Below are positions 1 through 7,488 of a stretch of DNA of 19,716 bases, in pieces. Source of the stretch: an uncultured Bacillota bacterium (GTDB taxonomy: Bacteria > Bacillota > Clostridia > Oscillospirales > Oscillospiraceae); NCBI GenBank assembly GCA_947383275.1, contig CANDCW010000049.1:1-19716 (forward strand), written 5' to 3'. A program made the position numbers and the translations under genes. Positions within the stretch are counted from its first letter, which is position 1. Each line of letters starts with the position of its first letter. Below the pieces are notes generated by a model. The model did not search any database, was not told the DNA's origin, and was given only the letters and a program-made list of their open reading frames with translations.

Positions 1-68
1 TTTTGGGCTTTAACGTGGGCTGGAACAACGGCGTGATCATCGAAAGCGATAAGCCCTACAGCGAGTAA
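1..68 (+). CDS. 3' end of a secreted protein with a copper-amine-oxidase-like C-terminus (partial)
   Basis: Only the last 21 codons are in the window, read from base 3 to the TAA at 66-68. They encode LGFNVGWNNGV followed by IIESDKPYSE. This is exactly the C-terminus of the complete gene that follows (its last residues, bases 1721-1788), with 67 of 68 bases identical. The upstream gene is therefore a paralogue, at least in its C-terminal copper-amine-oxidase N-domain-like module. There are 73 bases between this stop and the next start, and I see no terminator there, so the two genes may share a transcript. The function of the missing part cannot be judged. Confidence 0.85.
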   Translation, partial: LGFNVGWNNGVIIESDKPYSE

Positions 69-141
69 ACGGAACAGTGCCCGCCCTCCAGTGAGACGTA
101 CCGCTGATAGTCCCCGAAACCAAATGAGAGGAAGGATTCAT

Positions 142-1788
142 ATGAAAAAGAAAGTCCTGTCCCTGGTGCTGGCGCTGATGATGTGCCTGGGGCTGCTGCC
201 GGTCACCGCGTCGGCAGCGGAAAAGCTCCCCGACTGGTATTTCCTGTTCGCTATCTTCAAGAATGCGGACACTGACGGTATAAGTGCGGAGGGCGAGAAG
301 CGGCACACAAAATATACCGTGCCCCAGGATGAAATCGACTTTATTAAGGAAGACATCCAAGATTTTGAGGTGTACATGAACCAGGTCGGGGTAATGCGTG
401 CCCATGTGGATATTGTGGAGATCGACACAGCAATCACGGAGTTGGACGAGAACAGCATGGGATCATGGCTTTCATCAGGAAAGGCGGAATCTCTCCTGAA
501 GGGCAAGGTAGATTTGAATCAATACGACCATGTATTTTGTATTATTAGCCTGAACGACCTTCATACATCCTATTTGGGGCTGACAGGCACCGCATTTTCG
601 AACGGCACCGGCCATACATGTGTCAATCTCAAAAATTGGGATTATTGTTTGGATGTTCTGCGTTCCACTGAGAGCGAGTTTCCATCGAGTGTATACGTCC
701 ATGAATTTTTGCATTTTACGAATCAGTTGAATCAAAAATGGGGCAAGGAATACGGCTTACATGATATCGGAAGCAATTTTTATACTCCAAATAACGATAA
801 CTGGAAAAAATGTTACACAGATATTATTCTGAATCGGGCCAGGGGAAATGCCGGGACAGGCGTGCTCCCTGTTGTCTGGCAGTATCCGCCCCGTGTGCTG
901 CGGACTATGACGGAGCTGACCATCCCCTCCGGTGTTACCAACATCGGGCCGTATGCCTTCCGAAGCTGTACCAATCTGACGAAAGTAACCATCCCGGGCA
1001 GTGCCGCAGAAGTTGGAAAGTGTTCATTCCAGGACTGCACCGGCCTGACCGAGGTAACTATTCTCTCCGGTGTAAAAAGCATTGGAAATTGGGCTTTTGG
1101 ATTCAATGGCGACCTTAAAGGATCATTGGCCAAAGTATCTATCCCGGCCAGTGTGACCAGCATTGGATACGCCACATTTTATAAAGCCGGTGTGAAGGAT
1201 GTTTACTACGGCGGCACGGAGGCCCAGTGGAAAGCCATTGAGATCGGCGAATACAACGACGAACTGACCAAAGCCACCATCCACTATAACAGCGGCGCAA
1301 GCACCCAGCCCACTACCCCCACTATCACAGTGGAGAAAATCCCCGCCAGGGGTACAGCTGTGGCCAGCGCTCAGACGGTATCCGTGGACGGGAAAAAGAC
1401 CGAGTTCCAGATGTACGCCCTGAAGGACGCCAACGGCAACCTGACCAACTACATCAAGCTGCGGGACATGGCCTATGTCCTCAACGGCACCAAGGCCCAG
1501 TTTTCCGTGGGCTTTGACGGGACCATCAGCCTGACCGCCGGCCAGGCGTACACTGCCGCCGGAGGGGAGATGACCACCCCCTTCTCCGGCGACCGGGCCT
1601 ACAAGGGCGGCACTCAGTCCATAAAGGTAAACGGCTCCGCCGTGGATATGACTGCCATTACCCTCACTGACGACGCAGGTGGGGCCTACAACTACTTCAA
1701 GCTCCGTGACCTGGGCAAGGTTTTGGGCTTTAACGTGGGCTGGAACAACGGCGTGATCATCGAAAGCGATAAGCCTTACAGCGAGTAA
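142..1788 (+). CDS. Secreted HEFLH metallopeptidase-like protein with BspA-type leucine-rich repeats and copper-amine-oxidase-like C-terminus
   Basis: The 548-residue protein starts at ATG 142, chosen because GAGAGGAAGGA lies 5 bases upstream and the protein then begins with a textbook signal peptide (MKKK, a hydrophobic core, then a TASAA cleavage region near residue 25). Residues about 30-250 form an unrecognised domain with an HEFLH zinc-peptidase motif at 187-191 (H187, E188, H191). The third metal ligand is not identifiable by eye. Residues about 259-383 are BspA/LRR_5-type repeats of the form LTIPSGVTNIG...AFRSCTNL. Residues about 413-548 resemble the copper amine oxidase N-terminal-like domain, with paired KLRD motifs (YIKLRDMAYVLNG, YFKLRDLGKVLGF). 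The likely setting is extracellular, with repeats for binding and a possible protease head. The substrate is unknown. The C-terminus is duplicated in the preceding gene. Catalysis is inferred from one motif only. Confidence 0.8.
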   Translation: MKKKVLSLVLALMMCLGLLPVTASAAEKLPDWYFLFAIFKNADTDGISAEGEKRHTKYTVPQDEIDFIKEDIQDFEVYMNQVGVMRAHVDIVEIDTAITELDENSMGSWLSSGKAESLLKGKVDLNQYDHVFCIISLNDLHTSYLGLTGTAFSNGTGHTCVNLKNWDYCLDVLRSTESEFPSSVYVHEFLHFTNQLNQKWGKEYGLHDIGSNFYTPNNDNWKKCYTDIILNRARGNAGTGVLPVVWQYPPRVLRTMTELTIPSGVTNIGPYAFRSCTNLTKVTIPGSAAEVGKCSFQDCTGLTEVTILSGVKSIGNWAFGFNGDLKGSLAKVSIPASVTSIGYATFYKAGVKDVYYGGTEAQWKAIEIGEYNDELTKATIHYNSGASTQPTTPTITVEKIPARGTAVASAQTVSVDGKKTEFQMYALKDANGNLTNYIKLRDMAYVLNGTKAQFSVGFDGTISLTAGQAYTAAGGEMTTPFSGDRAYKGGTQSIKVNGSAVDMTAITLTDDAGGAYNYFKLRDLGKVLGFNVGWNNGVIIESDKPYSE

Positions 1789-1827
1789 ATAAAAATCCAC
1801 CGGCTGCTGCCGGTGGATTTTTATTTA
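1786..1827. terminator. Bidirectional hairpin terminator between convergent genes
   Basis: A perfect stem pairs 1786-1804 with 1809-1827 around a four-base loop (TGCT). The core is CCACCGGC/GCCGGTGG, flanked by A-rich and T-rich arms, so it reads as a terminator on both strands. Both stop codons lie in the stem: the plus-strand TAA is 1786-1788 and the RNase J stop (TTA on plus) is 1825-1827. Confidence 0.9.
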
Positions 1828-3483
1828 CACCTCCATGATAATAGGCAGGATCATGGGGGAGCGTTTGGTTTTCTTGTAGAGGTAGCCGGACAGGTCGCCC
1901 TTGATGGCCCCCTTAATGGCGGACCAGTCGGTGGTGTAGCGGGCCTCCACGCTGCGGACGGCCTCCAGGGCCACCTGGCGCAGCTCCTCCAGCAGGCCCT
2001 CGGACTCCTTCACGTAGACGAAGCCCCGCGTGATGATGTCCGGGCCGGAGACCAGGGCCCCGTCTTCCCCGGACATGGACAGGGCCACCACGATCATGCC
2101 GTCCTCGGCCAGGTGGCGGCGGTCCCGGAGGACCACGCTGCCCACATCGCCTACGCCGTAGCCGTCTACAAAGACCTGTCCGGCTGTGACAGTGCCGGCA
2201 AGCCGGGCGGAGTTGGGGGTGAATTCCATTACCCGTCCGATGTCGCTGATGAGGATGCGGCCGGGCTCCATGCCCATTTCCCGGGCCAGCCTGGCGTGAA
2301 TTTGAAGCATCCGCTGTTCGCCGTGAAGGGGCACGAAGAATTTCGGCTTCACCAGGGCGTGGACAATCTTCAGCTCCTCCTGGCAGGCGTGACCGGAGAC
2401 GTGAAGGGCCAGCTCGCGCTCGTTCATCACCTCTACGCCCTTGCGGTACAGCTCGTTGACCACGTTGCCAATGGCGTTTTCGTTGCCGGGGATGGCGGAG
2501 GCGGAGATAATGACCCGGTCGCCGGGGAGGAGGTCCACCTGACGGTGGGTGTTAAAGGCCATGCGGGTGAGGGCGGACATGGTCTCCCCCTGGCTGCCGG
2601 TGGTGATGATGCACACCCGGTCCTTGGGCAGGGATTTGATGTGGTTCAGGTCCATGAGGATGCCGTCGGGGATGTTCATATAGCCCAGCTCGGCGGACAC
2701 CTTCATCACGTTCTCCATGGACCGGCCGGTGACGGCCACCTTCCGCCCGTACCGGGCGGCCACGTCGATGACCTGCTGGATGCGGTCCACGTTGGAGGCG
2801 AAGGTGGTGACGATGATCCGCTCCTGGCAGCCCCGGAACAGGGCGTCGAAGGAGGCCCCCACGCTGCGCTCAGAGCGGGTGTAGCCGGGGCGCTCCACGT
2901 TGGTGGAGTCGGCCAGCAGGGCCAGAACCCCCTCCTTGCCCAGCTCGCCCAGACGGCCCAGGTCCATCATCCCCCCCTGGATGGGGGTGGCGTCAATCTT
3001 GAAATCGCCGGTGTGGACGCAGATGCCCACGGGGCACTTGATGGCGAAGGCCACCGCGTCGGCGATGGAATGGTTGACGTGGATAAATTCTACGCTGAAC
3101 CGGCCCGCCTTAACCACGTCTCCCGCCTCGCAGGTGATGAGCTTGGTGCGGTCCAGCAGGCGGTGCTCCTCCAGCTTCAGCTTGATGAGCCCGGCGGACA
3201 TGCGGGTGGCGTAGATGGGGGCATTGACCGACCGCAGCACATAGGGCAGGGCGCCGATGTGGTCCTCGTGGCCGTGGGTAATGAAAATGCCCCGGATTTT
3301 GTTCTGGTTCTTGATGAGGTAGGTGACGTCGGGAATGACCACATCGATGCCGTACATGTCGTCATCGGGAAAGCCCATGCCCACGTCCACCACGATGATG
3401 TCGCCGCCGTACTCATAGACGGTGAGGTTTTTTCCGATCTCATTGAGACCGCCAAGGGAAATGATTTTCAGTTTTTCTGCCAT
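1825..3483 (-). CDS. rnj: Ribonuclease J (metallo-beta-lactamase/beta-CASP RNase)
   Basis: RNase J is the endo- and 5'-3' exoribonuclease used by Firmicutes for mRNA turnover and for rRNA and 5'-end processing in the cytoplasm. The 552 residues match the family's usual length. The zinc-binding motif HGHEDH is at residues 70-75, followed by IGALPY. Further family signatures are HVNHSIADA, HTGDFKID, the beta-CASP stretch ending in TTGSQGE, and the HVSGHA motif. The ATG at 3483 is preceded on the minus strand by AAAAAGGAG with suitable spacing. The gene is monocistronic or heads its own unit. It ends in the shared hairpin with the upstream surface-protein gene, and a 365-base leader or intergenic stretch precedes it. 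Whether it is J1 or J2 cannot be told from one copy. Confidence 0.97.
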   Translation of the reverse strand: MAEKLKIISLGGLNEIGKNLTVYEYGGDIIVVDVGMGFPDDDMYGIDVVIPDVTYLIKNQNKIRGIFITHGHEDHIGALPYVLRSVNAPIYATRMSAGLIKLKLEEHRLLDRTKLITCEAGDVVKAGRFSVEFIHVNHSIADAVAFAIKCPVGICVHTGDFKIDATPIQGGMMDLGRLGELGKEGVLALLADSTNVERPGYTRSERSVGASFDALFRGCQERIIVTTFASNVDRIQQVIDVAARYGRKVAVTGRSMENVMKVSAELGYMNIPDGILMDLNHIKSLPKDRVCIITTGSQGETMSALTRMAFNTHRQVDLLPGDRVIISASAIPGNENAIGNVVNELYRKGVEVMNERELALHVSGHACQEELKIVHALVKPKFFVPLHGEQRMLQIHARLAREMGMEPGRILISDIGRVMEFTPNSARLAGTVTAGQVFVDGYGVGDVGSVVLRDRRHLAEDGMIVVALSMSGEDGALVSGPDIITRGFVYVKESEGLLEELRQVALEAVRSVEARYTTDWSAIKGAIKGDLSGYLYKKTKRSPMILPIIMEV

Positions 3484-3848
3484 GATAACTCCTTTTTGTG
3501 TTAAAAATCAATGTATCCCGACAGAAAACTCCATGAAAAGTGAGCCGTGCCTGCTGCACGGCAATCGGACGAAGGACTGCCCCGCCCCGGCCCTGCCTCG
3601 CCGGTTGGGGATGCGCGGTCCCTTCGCCTGACCATGGATGTCTGTCGTGGTTGGTTCTCCGGCCCGGCCCCGCCTGTGCCGCGGATAGAGGCGCGGAGGA
3701 TATATTTAGACGCCGGGGCGGGGAGGGTCTCTCCCGGCCCCTTAGGCGTTTAAATCAAAATACAGCTGGCCCTAAACGGGCGCAATAGATATTTATAGTC
3801 TAACACACTTTTTTGAAAAAGTATACTATACGTTTCTGAAAAACAAAG
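3484..3848. other. 365-bp GC-rich intergenic region, probably the structured leader of RNase J or an RNA gene
   Basis: There is no convincing protein here. Short open frames exist but are Pro/Arg/Gly-rich, lack ribosome binding sites and overlap each other. Three foldable blocks are visible: GCCGTGC-CTGCT-GCACGGC at 3544-3562; GAAGGAC (3571-3577) against GTCCCTTC (3618-3625); and an 11-pair stem of 3704-3714 with 3745-3755 that encloses further G/C-rich pairing. A possible minus-strand promoter lies beyond them. The core is GC-rich but the flank near 3780-3848 is AT-rich. I looked for RNase P, tmRNA and SRP signature bases and did not find them. Confidence 0.5.
3792..3819 (-). promoter_or_regulatory. 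Candidate promoter reading toward RNase J
   Basis: On the minus strand TTTTCA (3814-3819) and TATAAA (3792-3797) are 16 bases apart in an AT-rich patch just after the stop of the nucleotidyltransferase gene. The -35 match is only 4 of 6. If used, it would give RNase J a leader of roughly 300 bases containing the hairpins described for this region. Confidence 0.4.
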
Positions 3849-6221
3849 TCAGGGACGTCCGTCCTTCTCTTGGGCACAATGCTCAGAAATAGCCCGGTCC
3901 ACCTCCGCCGTCTGCTTGGCGAAGAAGTCGCACAGCTCGGCGGCCAGCTCCAGGTCGGGCCCCTCGGCGGTAATGCGCAGGGCGGACCGGCGGGCGATGG
4001 GCGTCAAGTAGACCCAGCCGCTGCCGGTACGCATGCGCAGCCCCTCTCCAGCGCTCTGGCGGGCGTTTTCACGGGCCAGGGCCTGCATGACCCGCCCCCG
4101 GTCGGAGGACAGGGGGACCTCCCTTTTCCAGGAGGAGAACCGGGGGGTTTTGGCCACCAGGGCTTCCAGCTTTTGACCCGAGACGGCCATGCGCGCGCAG
4201 ATGCGCACTGCCGCCGCAGGCGCTTGGCGCAGCCAGGGCTGGGCGGCGTATAGCTCGCGGGCCTGTTCGCCGTCCCGGTCCAGACGCAGGACGGTCCCGC
4301 CATATCCGGCGGCTACCAGCTCCACCGCAGCGCTGGCCGACGGGGGAACAGCCGCCTTTCCGGAGCCGTTTTCCATCTCAATCAGGGTGAGCAGGGTGAG
4401 CAGCTGGCCCGGGTCGGCCACAGCGCCCCGCTCGTCTTGGGCGGTGAGGGAAAACCCTCCGCGCCGGGCTTGGAAGGCCGCGATCCCGGGCCGCCACTCC
4501 CGTTCCAGCTTGCAGCCCAGGGCGGCCAGGGCCGCCCGCAGGCTGCGGTCCTCCGGGGTGGCGTCGCCTACCGCCACAGTTACCCGGCGCAGGGTAGGGC
4601 GGTGCAGCCCGGCGGACTCCACCACCCGCTTGGCCCATTGCTCCTGGGAGAGCTCCATCTGCCGCAGGCGGCCCACCTTGTCCCCCCTGGCCCGGCGGAC
4701 CTCCCCCTGGAGCAGGGCCTGTTCCAGCTTGCGTTCCCGGGCCCGGCCCAGGGGCATACCATTTTTGTCGAAGAAGTGGAGGTAGACCGTGTTTTCGCTC
4801 TCCTCCACAAAGATGCTCACGGGCAGCTGGTGAAACGCCGCGGCACCCGCCCCCTGGACCGGGCTGGAGAGGGCGTGGGTGAATACCTCGCTCCCTGCTG
4901 CCGCAGCCCCCGCCGCCGCAGCCCGGGCCAGCATCCCGGCCCCGGGGGTTGGAGAACAGCCCACGCCCACCGGGCCTTCCGCGCCCAGAATGCTGCCCAG
5001 GGTGAGCAGGGCCTCCGGCCCCATGTCCTCCCCCAGCACGCCCCGCATGACGCCGCTGTCCCCAAAGCGGAGGACGCCTTTCTGGCTCCCGCTGGTAATG
5101 GACCGAGCCAGGCGGCAGGCTGCGGGCGCGGTCTGTCCCGGCCAGAGCTTCACCCGCTCCAGCAGGACGGCGCCCTCCTCCGCCAGAGCGTTTTCGCCCA
5201 GGACGGTCCCCTCGTTGAGAACGGCCCCCGCTCGGGCGGAGGCGTCCCGGCAGAGGATGGCCCCGTACAGCGTGGTCCGGGGCCCGGCGGCGGCGGATTC
5301 CAGCAAAATAGAGCGCTGGACCATGGATTTCTCCCCGATGCGGACGCCCGTGTCCAGGACCGCGTGGGGGCCAATGAGGCAGCCCGCTCCCAGAGACACC
5401 CCCTCGCCGATCCAGCAGGGGGGGACCAGGTTCAGCCCCTGGGGAATGGGCTGGGCCGACCAGATCCCGGCTTTCCGCTTGGGAAGGCCCATGTCCAGCT
5501 TCACCTTGCCCGACAGGGCGTCGCAGACGCAGCCCAGATAGGCCCCGCAGTCCCCCATGTCGCACCAGTAGCCCTCCAGGGGCAGGCCGAAGATGGGCGC
5601 CCCCTCCCGGAGCAGGGTGGGAAACAGGTCCTTGCCGAAATCCCACACCGTGTCCCGGGGCACCCGGTCCATGGCCGCGGGGGACAGCACATAGATGCCG
5701 GTGTTGATCTGGTCGGTGAACACCTGGCCCCAGCCGGGTTTTTCCACAAAGCGCTCCACCCTGCCGTCCTCATCGGTGAGCACCAGTCCGTATTCCAGGG
5801 GGGTTGGGTGGCGGTACAACCCCAGGGTCGCCTGCGCCCCCCGCTCCCGATGGAATTCTACCAGCCGGGACAAATCCAGATCGCAGACGCAGTCCCCGCT
5901 GATGACCAGGAAGTCCTCGTTTCCCAGGCGGCCCATACAGTTTTTTACACTGCCCGCTGTTCCCAGGGGCTCCTCTTCCGTATAATAGGTGAGCTGAACC
6001 CCCAGCCGCTCCCCGCTTCCAAAGTAGTCCATCACCGCCTGCGGCTTGTAGCACAGGGTGACGCAGATGTCGTTGATTCCATGGTCCTTCAGCAGGCCGA
6101 TGATGTGCTCCATCACCGGCCTGCCCAGCAGAGGCGTCATGGGCTTGGGGCCGCCCAGAGACAGGGGGCGCAGCCTCTTCCCTTCCCCGCCCGCCATAAT
6201 GACAGCTTTCAAAGCAATCAT
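3849..6221 (-). CDS. Sugar-1-phosphate nucleotidyltransferase fused to a degenerate phosphomannomutase domain
   Basis: The protein has 790 residues. Residues about 1-235 are a nucleotidyltransferase: GGEGKRLRPL at 11-20, KPMTPLLGRPVMEH, SGD at 108-110, EKP at 160-162 and NTGIYVLSP from 173. Residues about 265-365 look like a left-handed beta-helix. From RFGDSGVMRG (385-394) to the end it resembles a phosphohexomutase. However, the catalytic-serine loop (TASHNP in active enzymes) is absent near 472-490, where EESENTVYLHFFDKNG appears, and TAQDERG stands in for the DGDADR metal loop. A phosphate-loop-like RMRTGSGWVYLTP remains near the C-terminus. The probable role is activating a sugar phosphate (GDP-mannose or dNDP-glucose type) for surface glycans; the exact sugar is unclear. 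On the minus strand GGAAGG abuts this ATG, whereas the TTG three codons in (6212) would be well spaced and give the canonical start MKAVIMAGG. The true start may be 6212. Confidence 0.88.
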   Translation of the reverse strand: MIALKAVIMAGGEGKRLRPLSLGGPKPMTPLLGRPVMEHIIGLLKDHGINDICVTLCYKPQAVMDYFGSGERLGVQLTYYTEEEPLGTAGSVKNCMGRLGNEDFLVISGDCVCDLDLSRLVEFHRERGAQATLGLYRHPTPLEYGLVLTDEDGRVERFVEKPGWGQVFTDQINTGIYVLSPAAMDRVPRDTVWDFGKDLFPTLLREGAPIFGLPLEGYWCDMGDCGAYLGCVCDALSGKVKLDMGLPKRKAGIWSAQPIPQGLNLVPPCWIGEGVSLGAGCLIGPHAVLDTGVRIGEKSMVQRSILLESAAAGPRTTLYGAILCRDASARAGAVLNEGTVLGENALAEEGAVLLERVKLWPGQTAPAACRLARSITSGSQKGVLRFGDSGVMRGVLGEDMGPEALLTLGSILGAEGPVGVGCSPTPGAGMLARAAAAGAAAAGSEVFTHALSSPVQGAGAAAFHQLPVSIFVEESENTVYLHFFDKNGMPLGRARERKLEQALLQGEVRRARGDKVGRLRQMELSQEQWAKRVVESAGLHRPTLRRVTVAVGDATPEDRSLRAALAALGCKLEREWRPGIAAFQARRGGFSLTAQDERGAVADPGQLLTLLTLIEMENGSGKAAVPPSASAAVELVAAGYGGTVLRLDRDGEQARELYAAQPWLRQAPAAAVRICARMAVSGQKLEALVAKTPRFSSWKREVPLSSDRGRVMQALARENARQSAGEGLRMRTGSGWVYLTPIARRSALRITAEGPDLELAAELCDFFAKQTAEVDRAISEHCAQEKDGRP

Positions 6222-6273
6222 CCTTCCGTCAGTTGGTAACGGTTAGTATGGCTCGGGTGGGACGGTTTCACTC

Positions 6274-6302
6274 TTGCTTGAGGCCGCAAAATATGGTACA
6301 CT
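6274..6302 (+). promoter_or_regulatory. Candidate promoter of the WYL regulator
   Basis: TTGCTT (6274-6279) and TACACT (6297-6302) are separated by 17 bases. The same TACACT -10 form is used by the better promoter at 10253-10281. The divergent region also carries three copies of ACGGTT (6239-6244, 6262-6267, 6328-6333). Confidence 0.4.
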
Positions 6303-6371
6303 TGAGAAAAGTCCGGTTTATAGGACAACGGTTTTGCTATGCTGGACGTGAAAATTAGAAAGGAGGATACC

Positions 6372-7388
6372 ATGATGCCGAAAAGCTGTAATCAAAAGAC
6401 CAAGCTGCTCTTTCTTTACCGCCTGCTCCTGCGGAAAACCGATGAAGAACACCCTCTCACCGTCCCCCAGATCATTGAGGAGCTGGCCCGCCAGGACATC
6501 AAAGCGGAGCGCAAAAGCATCTACGACGACCTGGAGGCCCTCCGCCTGTTCGGCCTGGATATTCAGTCCCGGAAGGGCAAGACCCCCGGCTGGTTTGTGG
6601 GGGAGCGGGATTTTGAACTGCCCGAGGTGAAGCTGCTTATGGACGCGGTCCAGTCCTCCCGCTTCCTCACCCAGAAGAAGAGCGACACCCTGATCCGCAA
6701 GCTGGAGCGGCTGGCCAGCGTCCACCAGGCAGGCCAGCTTCAGCGGCAGGTGTACGTTGACCGGCGCATTAAAGTTATGAACGAGAGCATCTACTACAAC
6801 GTGGACAAGCTCCATACCGCCATTGCCGGCCGGAAGGCCATTACCTTCAAATATTTTGACTACGACATCGCCCGGCAGAAGGTGTACCGTCAGGGGGGCA
6901 GGCGGTATGTGGCCTCCCCCTACGGCCTGATCTGGAACAGCGAGAACTACTACATGGTTTCCTTCGACCACAACCGCCGGGAGCTGCGCCACTACCGGGT
7001 GGACAAAATGACTGAGATTGTGGTCACCGCCCTGGACCGGGAGGGCCAGGACCAGTATCCCAATTTTCAGCTGGCTGAGTACGGCCAGAAGCACTTTGGC
7101 ATGTACAGCGGCCAGGAGGTCAGGGTGACGCTCCGGGGCCGCCGGGATAAGGCTCATCTGGTGTGGGACCGGTTCGGGCAGGATATCATTCTCGCCCCCG
7201 AGGGGGAAGAGCACTTTACCGTCACACTGCCGGTGATCATCAGCCCGCAGTTTTTTGGCTGGCTGCTGGGCTTGGACGGCAGCGTCACCTTGGCGGGGCC
7301 CAAGGAGGCTGTATCCGCCTACCGGCGCCGTCTGGCCGCAGCGCTGGAGGAACTGCCCCAGCCGTCCCGGTCCGGGGTTGACAAATAG
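6372..7388 (+). CDS. WYL-domain transcriptional regulator
   Basis: The 338-residue protein starts at ATG 6372, five bases after AAAGGAGG; a second ATG immediately follows and is also possible. Residues about 8-70 form a winged-helix DNA-binding domain (TVPQIIEELARQDIKAERKS, then IYDDLEAL). The middle and C-terminal parts form a WYL sensor: ITFKYFDYD, then VASPYGLIWNSENYYMVSFD, where the name-giving tripeptide reads YYM, then HYRVDKM. A C-terminal WCX-like extension follows. Family members sense nucleic-acid or nucleotide-like ligands and control stress, defence or metabolic genes. It is divergent from the nucleotidyltransferase gene across about 150 bases, so it may control itself or that gene, but this is inference. 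No strong terminator separates it from the NfeD-like gene downstream. Confidence 0.93.
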   Translation: MMPKSCNQKTKLLFLYRLLLRKTDEEHPLTVPQIIEELARQDIKAERKSIYDDLEALRLFGLDIQSRKGKTPGWFVGERDFELPEVKLLMDAVQSSRFLTQKKSDTLIRKLERLASVHQAGQLQRQVYVDRRIKVMNESIYYNVDKLHTAIAGRKAITFKYFDYDIARQKVYRQGGRRYVASPYGLIWNSENYYMVSFDHNRRELRHYRVDKMTEIVVTALDREGQDQYPNFQLAEYGQKHFGMYSGQEVRVTLRGRRDKAHLVWDRFGQDIILAPEGEEHFTVTLPVIISPQFFGWLLGLDGSVTLAGPKEAVSAYRRRLAAALEELPQPSRSGVDK

Positions 7389-7415
7389 AAGCAATTAAAA
7401 AATCCTCCGGCACAG

Positions 7416-7444
7416 TGGTAATTTTCACGAGGATGTGATATGAT
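7416..7444 (+). promoter_or_regulatory. Weak candidate promoter of the NfeD/SPFH pair
   Basis: TATGAT (7439-7444) is preceded by TGA, an extended -10. TGGTAA lies 17 bases upstream as a poor -35 (3 of 6). It sits between the regulator stop and the NfeD-like start. Confidence 0.3.
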
Positions 7445-7488
7445 AAAGATGCGGGATTGTAGCCATGGAACTGAAAGGAGGAGTTGCT

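Larger units (their letters stand above)
1..1788 (+). repeat. 68-bp direct repeat pair (1-68 and 1721-1788)
   Basis: The first 68 bases of the window reappear at 1721-1788 with a single difference, a synonymous C to T in the proline codon near the stop (base 56 versus 1776). Both copies form the 3' end of a coding sequence. The repeat probably extends left of the window, so its full length is unknown. Near identity at synonymous sites points to recent duplication or gene conversion rather than selection on protein sequence alone. Confidence 0.9.

Noticed and set aside
1813..3504. 563-residue plus-strand open frame covering RNase J
   Set aside because: It is antisense to an unmistakable RNase J, His/Gly/Asp-rich in the way of GC-rich shadows, and has no ribosome site or domain.
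3540..3788. Short open frames upstream of RNase J (about 68-82 residues)
   Set aside because: Pro/Arg/Cys-rich, overlapping each other in several frames, without Shine-Dalgarno; the region looks like structured RNA instead.
3484..3848. RNase P RNA, tmRNA or SRP RNA upstream of RNase J
   Set aside because: I looked for the conserved GAAAGTCCGGG-type block, a tag/CCA end and the SRP GGAAGG loop context and did not find them. 6S RNA stays possible but unproven.
4437..6239. 600-residue plus-strand frame opposite the nucleotidyltransferase fusion
   Set aside because: Low-complexity Gly/Pro/Gln/Arg composition and no motif; it is a frame shadow of a clear gene.
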